Source: Gemmatimonas sp. (GTDB lineage Bacteria; Gemmatimonadota; Gemmatimonadetes; Gemmatimonadales; Gemmatimonadaceae). Taken from it: a stretch of DNA of 64,000 nt. Shown piece by piece: positions 50,781 through 59,446 of this stretch. Location: contig NZ_JAJTHI010000002.1 of the NCBI RefSeq assembly GCF_021298855.1, positions 21,769 through 85,768 of the forward strand, given 5' to 3'. The notes beneath the pieces are model-generated. The model searched no databases and was not told where the DNA came from. It worked only from the letters and a program-made list of their open reading frames with translations. Both the position numbers and the translations under genes were made by a program. Within the stretch, counting starts at the first letter, position 1, and each line of letters starts with the position of its first letter.

Positions 50781-51200
50781 GCGGGGGGACTACGCGCGAT
50801 CGCCGACGCGGGGGGACTACGCGCGATCGCCGACGCGGGGGGACTACGCGCGATCGCCGACGCGTTGGCGGGGACGCGTTGGCGACGACGCGCTGGCGAG
50901 AACGCGTTGGCACAGACGCAGGGAGGCGCGGGCGCCTACGCGGGGCAACGACGGGCGCCCGCCTTCGCCATTGGCGGGTGACGCGGTGTTGCGGCGTGGC
51001 TACTTCGCGTCGTTGCCCCGCGTAGGAGCGTAGGTGCCCGCGTAGGTGCCCGCGTAGGTGCCCGCGTAGGTGCCCGCGTAGGTGCCCGCGCCTCTACGCG
51101 TCCGTGCCAACGCGTTCCTGCCAACGCGTTGTTGCCAACGCGTCCCCGCCAACGCGTCCCTGCCAACGCGTCGTCCACCGCGCGTCGTCCACCGCGCGTT
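50781..51200. repeat. Large composite fold-back repeat region
   Basis: The 609-base gap holds three perfect 27-bp tandem units (50781-50861; GCGGGGGGACTACGCGCGAT then CGCCGAC), ACGCGTTGGC-type units (50862-50910), five perfect TAGGTGCCCGCG units (51031-51090) and GCCAACGCGT units (51100-51170). The arms are complementary: 50937-50953 (TACGCGGGGCAACGACG) pairs perfectly with 51008-51024, and the ACGCGTTGGC units face the GCCAACGCGT units. No gene is apparent; nothing further is seen between 51200 and 51376. Confidence 0.85.
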
Positions 51201-51376
51201 GTCCCGTCCCTCCCCTACTCCGCCGCTCTCTCCCCTTCAGCGCCCTTCTCGGGCACCTCCCTACCGCTCTTCTCACAACCTCCGCGTGGGCGCCCGACGT
51301 CTACACGCCCGCCGGACCGGGTTGGCACCTTCGGCAAACCGGGCGCATGTTGGGGCACCCTCAGCCCCCTCCACTC

Positions 51377-53368
51377 ATGCGTTCCTGGCCAGCTCTCGCC
51401 TGTCTGCTTGGTTCGGCGTCATTTGCGGCGCCCCACGCCCTCGCCGCCCAGTCTCCACTTGCCCTTGGCAAGCCCCTCGCCGGCACCGTGACCGGCAAGG
51501 ACACGGCCCGCTTCACCCTGCGCGCGGACTCCAACACCGTGGTGCGGTTGCGCGTGGACCAGCGCCCCGGGAACGTGGGCCTGCGGCTGCTCGGCCCACG
51601 GAACACGGTCGTGCGCGCCATGAATGGCAGCGCCAAGGGGCCCGAAGAGCTGCTGGTCATCACCAATGAAGCCGGCGCGTACCAGCTGCAGGTGGTCGCC
51701 GCCGACACCACCGGGGGCGCCTTCGCGGTCACGCTGCTGACCAACGAACGGCTCTCCACCGACCCCAAGCGCCAGGTCGATCAGCTGCTGGCGCTGTGGG
51801 ACCGTCGCGACGGTCCCGGCGCCGCCGTGGCGGTATGGCGCGGCGGCCGCACGGTGTTCGCCAAGGCGTACGGCATGGCCAACCTGGCGTACGAGATTCC
51901 GTTCACGGTGAGCACGCCCACTAACATCGGCTCCACCTCCAAGCAGTTCACCGCCTTCGCCGTCATGCTGCTGGTGGAGGAGGGCAAACTGTCGCTCGAC
52001 GACGACGTGCGAAAGCACCTCCCCGAGCTCAAGGACTTCGGGCAGGTGGTCACCGTGCGCAACCTGCTCACGCACACCACGGGGTATCGCGAGCTGTACA
52101 ACTCGCTCACGCTCACCGGCCGTCGGCTCGACGAAAGCGACTACGTGGGTCGCGAGGAGTACATTCCCCTCGTGAACCGGCAGCCCGCCCTGCAGAACGC
52201 ACCGGGCACCGAGTTCAACTACAACAACACCGCCTTCGGTCTCGCTGCCATGATCGTGGCCCGCGTGAGCGGCATGCCCTTCGAGGCGTTCATGGCGCAG
52301 CGTGTCTTCGGGCCGATCGGCCTGACGCACACGCAGGTGCGCGCCGACGTGCGCGTGCCGGTGAAGGGGGCCACGGTGGGGTACTCGCGCAGCGACAAGG
52401 ACGTGTGGCGCGACCTTGGGGACCTGGGTGGCTCCATGGGGGCCGGCGGCATCTACACCACGCTCGGTGACTTGCAGAAGTGGGCGGAGCACCTCGCCAA
52501 CCCCACGGTGGGGACGAAGGCCAGCGTGGCGCAGATGATGACGCCCTTCACGCTCACGGATGGCAAGAGCACCGGCTACGGCCTTGGGCTGTTCGTCGAC
52601 ACGCAGAACGAACAGAAGCGCGTGCATCATGGCGGCGCCGACGTGTCACACCGTTCCATGCTGGCCCTGTATCCCGATCTCAACGCCGGCATCACGGTGC
52701 AGAGCAACGACGGCGCGTTCGACAGCAGCATTGCGTTCCGGCTGGCCGAAGCGTTCTTCCCGGAGCTGGCGCCAAAGCCGGTGGTGGCACGCGCACCGTT
52801 CGACGCCAGCAAGTACGAGGCGAAGAAGTTCGACGAATTCGCCGGGCAGTACGCGCTCGACGCCGCGCCGGCGTTCGTGCTCACCTTCTCGCGCGCCGGC
52901 GACACGCTGTACACGCAGGCCACGGGGCAGGGGAAGCTGCGGCTGACCCCTACGTCGGACACGTCGTTTGCGGTGCAGGGGGTACAGGCGTCGGTGGAGT
53001 TCAGTCGAGATGCGGCGAAGAAGGTCAACGGGGCCACGCTGGTGCAGAATGGCGCGCGTCAGCGCGCCTCGCGCCGGGAGGGCCCCGTCGCCGCGACCTG
53101 GGCGCCGTCGGCCACCGAGCTGGCCGCGATCAGCGGCCGTTTCTTCAGCGAAGAACTCGAAACGTTCTGGGATATTGCGCTGGTGAACGGCACGCTGGTG
53201 GCCAAGCAGCGCCGCGCCACGGATGTGCCGCTCCGTGTGACCGCCAAGGATACCTTCACCGGCGGGGCCGTTACCCTCACGCTCGAACGCGACCGCGTGG
53301 GCCAGGTGATCGGCTTCTACGCCAACGTGGCGCGTTCACGGGACATCCGTTTCGCGCGGGTGCGCTGA
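51377..53368 (+). CDS. Secreted serine beta-lactamase/penicillin-binding-like hydrolase
   Basis: A 663-residue protein: signal peptide, an N-terminal beta domain (about 25-120), then a class C beta-lactamase-like fold with the SxxK motif GSTSKQF, the tyrosine motif FNYNNTAFG and the third motif HHGGADVSH, and a C-terminal DUF3471-like beta region. Such proteins are peptidases or esterases of the S12 family; true beta-lactamase activity is uncertain. The ATG at 51377 gives a normal signal; the longer upstream frame runs through the repeat region. Confidence 0.9.
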   Translation: MRSWPALACLLGSASFAAPHALAAQSPLALGKPLAGTVTGKDTARFTLRADSNTVVRLRVDQRPGNVGLRLLGPRNTVVRAMNGSAKGPEELLVITNEAGAYQLQVVAADTTGGAFAVTLLTNERLSTDPKRQVDQLLALWDRRDGPGAAVAVWRGGRTVFAKAYGMANLAYEIPFTVSTPTNIGSTSKQFTAFAVMLLVEEGKLSLDDDVRKHLPELKDFGQVVTVRNLLTHTTGYRELYNSLTLTGRRLDESDYVGREEYIPLVNRQPALQNAPGTEFNYNNTAFGLAAMIVARVSGMPFEAFMAQRVFGPIGLTHTQVRADVRVPVKGATVGYSRSDKDVWRDLGDLGGSMGAGGIYTTLGDLQKWAEHLANPTVGTKASVAQMMTPFTLTDGKSTGYGLGLFVDTQNEQKRVHHGGADVSHRSMLALYPDLNAGITVQSNDGAFDSSIAFRLAEAFFPELAPKPVVARAPFDASKYEAKKFDEFAGQYALDAAPAFVLTFSRAGDTLYTQATGQGKLRLTPTSDTSFAVQGVQASVEFSRDAAKKVNGATLVQNGARQRASRREGPVAATWAPSATELAAISGRFFSEELETFWDIALVNGTLVAKQRRATDVPLRVTAKDTFTGGAVTLTLERDRVGQVIGFYANVARSRDIRFARVR

Positions 53369-53398
53369 GCCTCTCGCGAAGACTGCCACCGTCTGCTG

Positions 53399-53539
53399 GT
53401 GATCGAAAGCGGGGGCCGAACGGGAAGACACTGGCTGATCGCCAGGGCGCCCAAGTACGGCGACCCGGTGCTCCAGGAGTACGGCGTCAACCCGTCGAAC
53501 TGCTATCCGTTCGAGCGTCGGGGCCAGCTTCCTCGCTAG
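53399..53539 (+). pseudogene. Possible gene remnant after the S12 hydrolase
   Basis: A GTG-initiated, 46-codon open stretch reads VIESGGRTGRHWLIARAPKY, then GDPVLQEYGVNPSNCYPFER and RGQLPR. GC3 and composition look coding, and the frame continues upstream to the hydrolase stop. No family is recognised. It may be the relic of a longer gene or chance; its stop overlaps the stop of the facing gene (CTAG). Confidence 0.25.
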
Positions 53540-55047
53540 CTGCCGCTCATCGTGACGATGGCATACGGCGCGATGCGTATCGTGTAGCCGTCCGTGCTCG
53601 TGCCAAGCGACGTCACGGTCAACGTCGTGCCCGCGCCAGGCCGGGAAAGCGGTGCCGCGCGACGTTCGGTGGCGCTGATCCGCATGAATCCGAGCTGGCG
53701 AATGTCGAGCGTGATGGGATCGGCCGAGGCATTCACGATCACGATGCGCGGGCCGGAGCGGTCGCGAGCCGCGACGATCAGCGTGGCCGCTGTGGATTCG
53801 GCACGCAGCTCGACGCAGGTGGCGCCACGCAGCGCCGTGGAGAGCGCCGACAGGGTTTCACCCGTTGCGGTGAGCGCGTACGCCGTGAAGCCCGGGGCGG
53901 GCACGATGTCAGGGGCGCGGCCGGGGTGCACCACCGCCTGCCATTGCGGATTGCCGGTCAGCATGTGCTGCAGCATCACATCCATGCGCGGGTCACCCAG
54001 CATGCGCAGCATGAGTTGCGCCTGCACAAGCCCGTGCATCCACGTGCCCACGAGTTCGGGGGCATCGGCGAAGCTGGCGTTGAGTTCGGTCACCCAGAGC
54101 CGCTTGTCCGCGGGTAGCAGTCGCCACTGCGGCTGCTCCTGGGTGAGCGCCCAGTATGAGGACGCGAATGTGGAGAGGGTGCGCAGGTACGCACTGTCGG
54201 AGGCGCCGCGCCGTCCCGGCAGCCTCGGATAGAAGTGCAGGGCGAACGCATCCACGTCGCCGGCAATGCCCGCGGTCAGCGATTGCTCATTCCAGGTGAG
54301 CATACGGGCATCGTGTCCCGGCGATGGCTGTCCCGTTGCGGGATCGACGCGTGGCACGAAGGCCGGGAACGCCAGCCGCGCGTTCGGTACGCGCTGGCGC
54401 AGCGCCGTCGCAAGCCGCCGCACGTACGCCACGTGCGACGCGGCCGTAGGATACAGCCGCTCGGTGTTGTCGGTGCCCTCCACGCGGCCGAAGTATGGTT
54501 CGTTCGATAGTTCGATGAGCGGTACGGCGGTCCCGGTGTTCGCCACGGCGCCAATCCACCGCACGTTGTCGTCGACACTCGCCGTGACCGTATTGGCCAC
54601 CAGCAGCAAGGTGCCGTTGACCTGCTGGGCAAAGGTTGCGAAGCTGGCCGGCGTGCTGTTGCGGAACGCGCCGAATCGCTGGAACAATCCCGGCGGTGTG
54701 AGCTGCGCGTTGTCCCACGTGCGACAGGCACCGTAGCGACAGGCGTCCACCGGCCGACCGCGTTCCCAATCGAAGTAGTCGGCCTCGGTGCCGCCGGGGA
54801 ACCGCACGATGGGGTTGCCGAGCGACCGCACGGCGCCAAGCAGTCGCGTATCCCCGTAGTGTTCTTCCCAGAAGAGCGCGTTCACATTGGCGCCCAGCTG
54901 TACGCCCGACGTGCGAGTGGGGGTGGTGCACACCGCGGCGGGAGGCGGGGCCGTATCGGGACCGGCTGGCGGTGTGGTGCTGCTGGTACAGGACGCCACG
55001 ACCCAGAGCAGCCCCACCGTACGCAGCAACGAGGCGCGACCTTTCAT
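53536..55047 (-). CDS. Lipoprotein glycoside hydrolase, clan GH-A-like
   Basis: A 503-residue lipoprotein (signal GLLWVVASC, then a Pro/Thr linker). The catalytic barrel shows NPIVRFPGGTEADYFDWERG, PLIELSNEPYFGR with the acid/base Glu after Asn, DVDAFALHFYP and LWVTELNASF with a probable nucleophile Glu. The C-terminal beta domain is typical of alpha-L-arabinofuranosidase or beta-glucuronidase relatives. The substrate is undetermined. Its ATG overlaps the TetR stop by four bases (ATGA), so the regulator and hydrolase form one unit. Confidence 0.82.
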   Translation of the reverse strand: MKGRASLLRTVGLLWVVASCTSSTTPPAGPDTAPPPAAVCTTPTRTSGVQLGANVNALFWEEHYGDTRLLGAVRSLGNPIVRFPGGTEADYFDWERGRPVDACRYGACRTWDNAQLTPPGLFQRFGAFRNSTPASFATFAQQVNGTLLLVANTVTASVDDNVRWIGAVANTGTAVPLIELSNEPYFGRVEGTDNTERLYPTAASHVAYVRRLATALRQRVPNARLAFPAFVPRVDPATGQPSPGHDARMLTWNEQSLTAGIAGDVDAFALHFYPRLPGRRGASDSAYLRTLSTFASSYWALTQEQPQWRLLPADKRLWVTELNASFADAPELVGTWMHGLVQAQLMLRMLGDPRMDVMLQHMLTGNPQWQAVVHPGRAPDIVPAPGFTAYALTATGETLSALSTALRGATCVELRAESTAATLIVAARDRSGPRIVIVNASADPITLDIRQLGFMRISATERRAAPLSRPGAGTTLTVTSLGTSTDGYTIRIAPYAIVTMSGS

Positions 55048-55682
55048 GGGACCGTGTGCTCGGGCACGGCGTGTGCGCGTAGCCATGCCTCCCCAAGCGC
55101 GGTTGCCAACGCAATGCCGTGGGCCATGTGCTGCTCCGATGTTCCGTGCGCAAACAGCGAGAAACGCATGGCGGCGATGGGCGACACGAGCGCCCACGCC
55201 ATGACCGGCGTCGGGGCGTGTGGCGTCAGGGTGCCGGCGTGGACATGCCGCTGCAGTTCGCGCCCCACGGTGTCGATCATCTCGAGCACCCGCGCATTGA
55301 ACCGCTCCCGCATGGCGGGGTCCCGTGACACTTCGGCCTCGAGCAGTACGCGCAGTTTCCGCCCTTGCGGCTCGGTCCACAGCATCGTCAGCTCGGCTAC
55401 GAGCTGTTCCACCAAACCGCGCAGCGGCAGGCATCGGGCGGCGAGCCGCTCGGCGATGCGCAGTGGTGCCTCAGCGCCCGCCCGCTCAAGCAGGTCCTCG
55501 AGCAGGTCCTCGAGCAGGGCCTCCTTGCTGGGGAAGTGCGCGTAGAAACTGCTCTCGCGGATTCCCACGGCGCGGCAGAGTGATCGCACCGACAGGGCGG
55601 CCATGCCCCGATCGGCGATGAGGTCGAGCGCCGACGTTCGAAGACGCTCCTTGGTGGGGGACACGGTTGTGGTGCTGGGCAT
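55044..55682 (-). CDS. TetR-family transcriptional regulator
   Basis: A 212-residue regulator with an N-terminal TetR helix-turn-helix (TSALDLIADRGMAALSVRSL, CRAVGIRESSFYAHFPSKEA) and a helical ligand domain. The ATG at 55682 is 19 bases from a 14-bp palindrome that is a likely operator. It is coupled to the glycoside hydrolase lipoprotein, which it may control. Confidence 0.93.
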   Translation of the reverse strand: MPSTTTVSPTKERLRTSALDLIADRGMAALSVRSLCRAVGIRESSFYAHFPSKEALLEDLLEDLLERAGAEAPLRIAERLAARCLPLRGLVEQLVAELTMLWTEPQGRKLRVLLEAEVSRDPAMRERFNARVLEMIDTVGRELQRHVHAGTLTPHAPTPVMAWALVSPIAAMRFSLFAHGTSEQHMAHGIALATALGEAWLRAHAVPEHTVP

Positions 55683-55701
55683 TATGACGAAACACCGGAG
55701 A

Positions 55702-55715
55702 AACGAACGTTCGTT
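55702..55715. promoter_or_regulatory. TetR-type operator palindrome
   Basis: AACGAACGTTCGTT is a perfect 14-bp palindrome in the divergent gap between the TetR gene and the Asp-box protein gene. TetR proteins bind such dyads in their own promoters; its place allows control of both directions. Confidence 0.75.
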
Positions 55716-55832
55716 AGGTAAATGAGCGCGATGTCCCCGTCTCGTCAAGCTCAATCCGCAGTGGTCTCGCTCAACGGCGGCACGTGGCGCACGTTATTGA
55801 GCGCTTCCCTCTTCTCCGCCAACCCCTTCGTC

Positions 55833-58800
55833 ATGGCTCGATTGCTCCGCAGGGCTGCCGCTGGCACGCTCCTGCTTCTCCCGGTACAGGCCACTGCGGT
55901 GGCCGCCCAACGTGCCCCCAGTCCCCGCACCACGGCGCCCACCGCGTCTCCCTCGCGTGTGGCGAGTGAGTTCGACGCCCTCCACTTCCGCAGCATCGGG
56001 CCGGCCACCATGTCGGGGCGCGTCGCCGACGTGGCGGTGTTCGAGGCCAACCCGGCCACCTACTACGTGGGCACCGCCCACGGCGGCGTGTGGAAGACGG
56101 TGAACAACGGCACCACCTTCACGCCGCTCTTCCAGCACGAAGGGCTCATTGCCATTGGCGACGTGGCGGTGTCGCAGGTGAACCCCGACGTGGTGTGGGT
56201 GGGCGCCGGCGAGAGCAACAACCGCCAGAGCACCTCGTGGGGCGGTGGCCTCTACAAGAGCACCGACGGCGGCAAGACGTTCGCGCTGATCGGGCTCCCC
56301 AACAGCAAGCACATCAACCGCATCGTCCTGCACCCCACCAACGAGAACATCGTGTTCGTGGCGGCCACGGGGCCGCTCTTCGGGCCCGGTGGAGATCGCG
56401 GGGTGTACAAGACCACCGACGGTGGGCTCACCTGGAAGCAGGTACTCAAGGGCGACGACGACACCGGCGCCAACGACGTGGCCATCTCCATGGCTGACCC
56501 GAATGTGCTCTTCGCCAGCATGTACCAGCGGCGCCGCACGGCCTGCTGCATGAACGGCGGGGGCCCCGGCAGCGCGCTCTTCAAGAGCACCGACGGCGGC
56601 GACACGTGGACCAAGGTCACCGGCACGGGCTTCCCCACCGGCCCGCTGGGGCGCATTGCGGTGGATGTGTTCCGGCAGAGCGGCAACATCGTGTACGCCA
56701 CGGTGGAGGCGCCCTCGGCGGCGCGCCCCGGTGCCGGGGGCGCCGCGGCCCCGCCGCCCACCGACGAGATGTCCAACGCCCCGCGCCAGCCGGCGGGTGC
56801 CACCGGGGTGTACCGCTCGCTCGACGGCGGCGCCACGTGGACGAAGATGAGCAGCACGAACCCGCGCCCCATGTACTTCAGCAACATCAAGGTGGACCCG
56901 GTCAACCCCGATCGTGTCTACATGGGCGGCGTGGGGCTGCACCTGACGGTGGATGGCGGCAAGAGCTGGGAGACCGACGCGGCGCTGGTGATTCACGATG
57001 ACATTCACGCGATCTGGGTGAACCCGAAGAACCCCGATCACGTACTCATTGGCGGCGACGGCGGCATTGGCGTGAGCTATGACCTGAGCCGCACCTGGCA
57101 GTTCCTCCCCAACCTGCCGGTGGGGCTGTTCTACCATGTGAGCTACGACATGGAGTGGCCGTACAACGTGTGCGGCGGCATGCAGGACAACTACGACTGG
57201 TGCGGCCCCAGCGCCTCGCGCCAGAACCGCGGCATCTTCAACTACGACTGGTTCCAGATCCTGGGCGGCGACGGCTTCGTGGCCATCCCCGACCTGCGCG
57301 ACTCGCGCATCGTGTACACCGAGTCGCAGGACGGCAACATCGTGCGCCGCAACAAAGTGACCGGCGAATCGCGGCAGATCCGCCCCACGGCGCAGAACGT
57401 GACGAACGCGGCGCCGCGCGAGGCGTATCGCTTCCACTGGGATACGCCGCTCATGCTTTCGCCCAACGACCCGGGCGTGCTGCTGGCGGCGGCCAACAAG
57501 GTGTTCCGCTCGCGCGATCGTGGTGATTCGTGGGAAGCCATCTCCCCCGATCTCACGCAGAACGCCAGCCGCGACAGCATCGTGACGATGGGGCTCAAGG
57601 GGAGCGAGATCACCATTGCGCGCCACGACGGCATCTCGCAGTGGCCGGCCATTGTGGCGCTGGCGGAAAGCCCCCGGCAGGCGGGCGTGTTCTACACCGG
57701 CACCGACGACGGCACGGTGAGTGTGACGCGCGACGACGGCAAGACGTGGACGAACATCACGAAGAACCTGCCCGGCTTCCCGGCGGGTCATGCGTTCGTG
57801 AGCGAAGTGGTGCCCAGCCGCTTCGAGGCCGGGGTGGTGTATGTCACGGTGGACAATCACCGCCTCAACGACTACGCGCCGTACGTGTGGGTGTCGCGCG
57901 ACTTTGGCGCCACGTTCACGGCCATCACGAACGGGCTTGCCGGTGAAGTGATCAAGACGCTCACCGAGGACACGAAGAACCCCGACGTGCTGTACGTGGG
58001 CACGGAGACGGGCATCTTCCTGACGCTGGACCGCGGCAAGTCGTGGCGCCGGCTCAAGGCCAACTTCCCCACGGTACGGGTGGACGAGCTCACCATTCAT
58101 CCGCGCGACAACGCGCTCATCGTGGCCACGCACGGGCGCTCGCTGTGGATTCTCGATCATCTCGAGCCCATCCAGGAGTACGCGGCGGCGCAGAAGGCCG
58201 AGGCGGCGCTGTTCACGCCGGGGCCGCAGCTGCAGTGGAAGAGCAAGGACGACCGCAACGACGAGTTCTGGGGGCACCAGTTCTTCACCGGCGAGAACCC
58301 GCCGAGCGACGCGATGATGCAGCTGTACTTCAAGACACCGGTCAAGAATCCCATGCTGCGTGTGATGGACAGCAACGGCGCGCTGGTGCGTGAGCTCGCG
58401 GTGCCGGCGGCGAAGAACGTGGCCGGCATTCAGACCGTGTGCTGGGACCAGCGCGTGACGCCGGTGCCCGAGGTGAACGCGGCGGCGCCGGCTGCGGGTG
58501 GCGCGGCTGCTGGTGCGGCTGGTGGTGCGGCTGGTGGTGCGGCTGGTGGTGCGGGCACGGGGCCTGGTGGGTTCCCCACGCCGCGTCGCCCCATTGCCGG
58601 GTATCCGGTGCCGCTCCCCGAGGTGGGGTACCTGCCGGAGAACCCGTGTGCGCCGGCGGGCGGGCAGGGGGGCGGCGGGTTCCGCTTTGGCGGTGGCGGT
58701 GCGCAGGGGCCGCTGGTGCTGCCTGGCACCTACATGGTGGCGCTGGTGGTAGACGGCAAGGAGGTGGCGCGCAAGCCGCTCACGCTGGTGGCCGACCCGG

Positions 58801-59306
58801 AGGTGAAGCTGAGCGCCGAGCAGCGCGTGGCGTACAACGCCAAGGCGATGGAGCTGCACGCCGCGCAGGTGGCTGGTGCGCAGGCCGCGATGCCGCTGGC
58901 GGCGCTGCAGGCGCAGCTGCGCACGGTGGCGGCGAAGGTGGACAGCAGCACCACGGTGAGTGCCGACGTGAAGACCGAGTGGGCCGCGTTCCGCAAGGAT
59001 TTTGACGCGTTGCGGGTGAAGTTCGGCGTGGGCGCACCGGTGTTTGCGGCGGGTCCCGGCGGTGGTGGCGGCTTTGGCGGCGGTGGTGCGGGTGCCGATG
59101 CCAACGTGCTGGCGCGGTTGGGTGCCGTGAAGGGGAACCTGCTGGCGGTGTGGGAAACGCCCAGCGACGCACTGGTGAAGCAGGCCGCGGCGGCGCGTGC
59201 GGCGCTGGACGCGGCGGTGGCCGAAGCCACGGCGTTTGCCCCGCGCATGAAGGCCATGAGCGAGAAGCTCGCGGCGGCGGGGATTACCATGCCGACGGGG
59301 AACTGA
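55833..59306 (+). CDS. Large secreted Asp-box (BNR/VPS10-like) beta-propeller protein
   Basis: A 1,157-residue protein with a signal peptide (AAAGTLLLLPVQATAVAAQ), two propeller-like halves and many Asp boxes: KSTDGGKTF, KTTDGGLTW, KSTDGGDTW, RSLDGGATW, LTVDGGKSW, VTRDDGKTW and LTLDRGKSW. A Gly/Ala-rich tract (about 885-920) and a glycine-rich loop near 1075 break up the C-terminal part, which has an Ig-like and a helical section. Related proteins are often called glycosyl hydrolases or sortilin-like, but no sialidase residues are evident. The ATG at 55833 gives the signal; a further ATG at 55722 adds an unlikely stretch. Confidence 0.88.
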   Translation: MARLLRRAAAGTLLLLPVQATAVAAQRAPSPRTTAPTASPSRVASEFDALHFRSIGPATMSGRVADVAVFEANPATYYVGTAHGGVWKTVNNGTTFTPLFQHEGLIAIGDVAVSQVNPDVVWVGAGESNNRQSTSWGGGLYKSTDGGKTFALIGLPNSKHINRIVLHPTNENIVFVAATGPLFGPGGDRGVYKTTDGGLTWKQVLKGDDDTGANDVAISMADPNVLFASMYQRRRTACCMNGGGPGSALFKSTDGGDTWTKVTGTGFPTGPLGRIAVDVFRQSGNIVYATVEAPSAARPGAGGAAAPPPTDEMSNAPRQPAGATGVYRSLDGGATWTKMSSTNPRPMYFSNIKVDPVNPDRVYMGGVGLHLTVDGGKSWETDAALVIHDDIHAIWVNPKNPDHVLIGGDGGIGVSYDLSRTWQFLPNLPVGLFYHVSYDMEWPYNVCGGMQDNYDWCGPSASRQNRGIFNYDWFQILGGDGFVAIPDLRDSRIVYTESQDGNIVRRNKVTGESRQIRPTAQNVTNAAPREAYRFHWDTPLMLSPNDPGVLLAAANKVFRSRDRGDSWEAISPDLTQNASRDSIVTMGLKGSEITIARHDGISQWPAIVALAESPRQAGVFYTGTDDGTVSVTRDDGKTWTNITKNLPGFPAGHAFVSEVVPSRFEAGVVYVTVDNHRLNDYAPYVWVSRDFGATFTAITNGLAGEVIKTLTEDTKNPDVLYVGTETGIFLTLDRGKSWRRLKANFPTVRVDELTIHPRDNALIVATHGRSLWILDHLEPIQEYAAAQKAEAALFTPGPQLQWKSKDDRNDEFWGHQFFTGENPPSDAMMQLYFKTPVKNPMLRVMDSNGALVRELAVPAAKNVAGIQTVCWDQRVTPVPEVNAAAPAAGGAAAGAAGGAAGGAAGGAGTGPGGFPTPRRPIAGYPVPLPEVGYLPENPCAPAGGQGGGGFRFGGGGAQGPLVLPGTYMVALVVDGKEVARKPLTLVADPEVKLSAEQRVAYNAKAMELHAAQVAGAQAAMPLAALQAQLRTVAAKVDSSTTVSADVKTEWAAFRKDFDALRVKFGVGAPVFAAGPGGGGGFGGGGAGADANVLARLGAVKGNLLAVWETPSDALVKQAAAARAALDAAVAEATAFAPRMKAMSEKLAAAGITMPTGN

Positions 59307-59342
59307 CGCTGGTGTTGTAGTTGCCGGCGGTGATGCCACAGG

Positions 59343-59376
59343 GCGGCGCCTTCACTCGATGGAGTGGGGGCGCCGC
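59343..59376. terminator. Bidirectional stem-loop between converging genes
   Basis: GCGGCGCC-TTCACTC, loop GATG, GAGTGGG-GGCGCCGC: a 15-bp stem with two T-G wobbles between the Asp-box gene and the facing JmjC/cupin gene. No long T tract on either side. Confidence 0.6.
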
Positions 59377-59446
59377 TCGATGATGCCCGCTACGCGGTCG
59401 CATCATCGCAGCGTTCACGGCAGACGCACGCGTTCCGCGGCTTCAC

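Noticed and set aside
50781..51090. CRISPR-like array from the 27-bp and 12-bp direct repeats
   Set aside because: The units abut with no unique spacers and there are no cas genes; they are plain tandem repeats inside a larger palindrome.
51377..53368. True beta-lactamase resistance gene
   Set aside because: Motifs fit the S12 family in general, and the extra N- and C-terminal domains are typical of peptidase or esterase relatives rather than resistance enzymes.
55794..59339. 1,181-codon minus-strand frame opposite the Asp-box protein
   Set aside because: His/Arg-rich shadow translation with no motif; the plus-strand product has repeated Asp boxes and a signal peptide.
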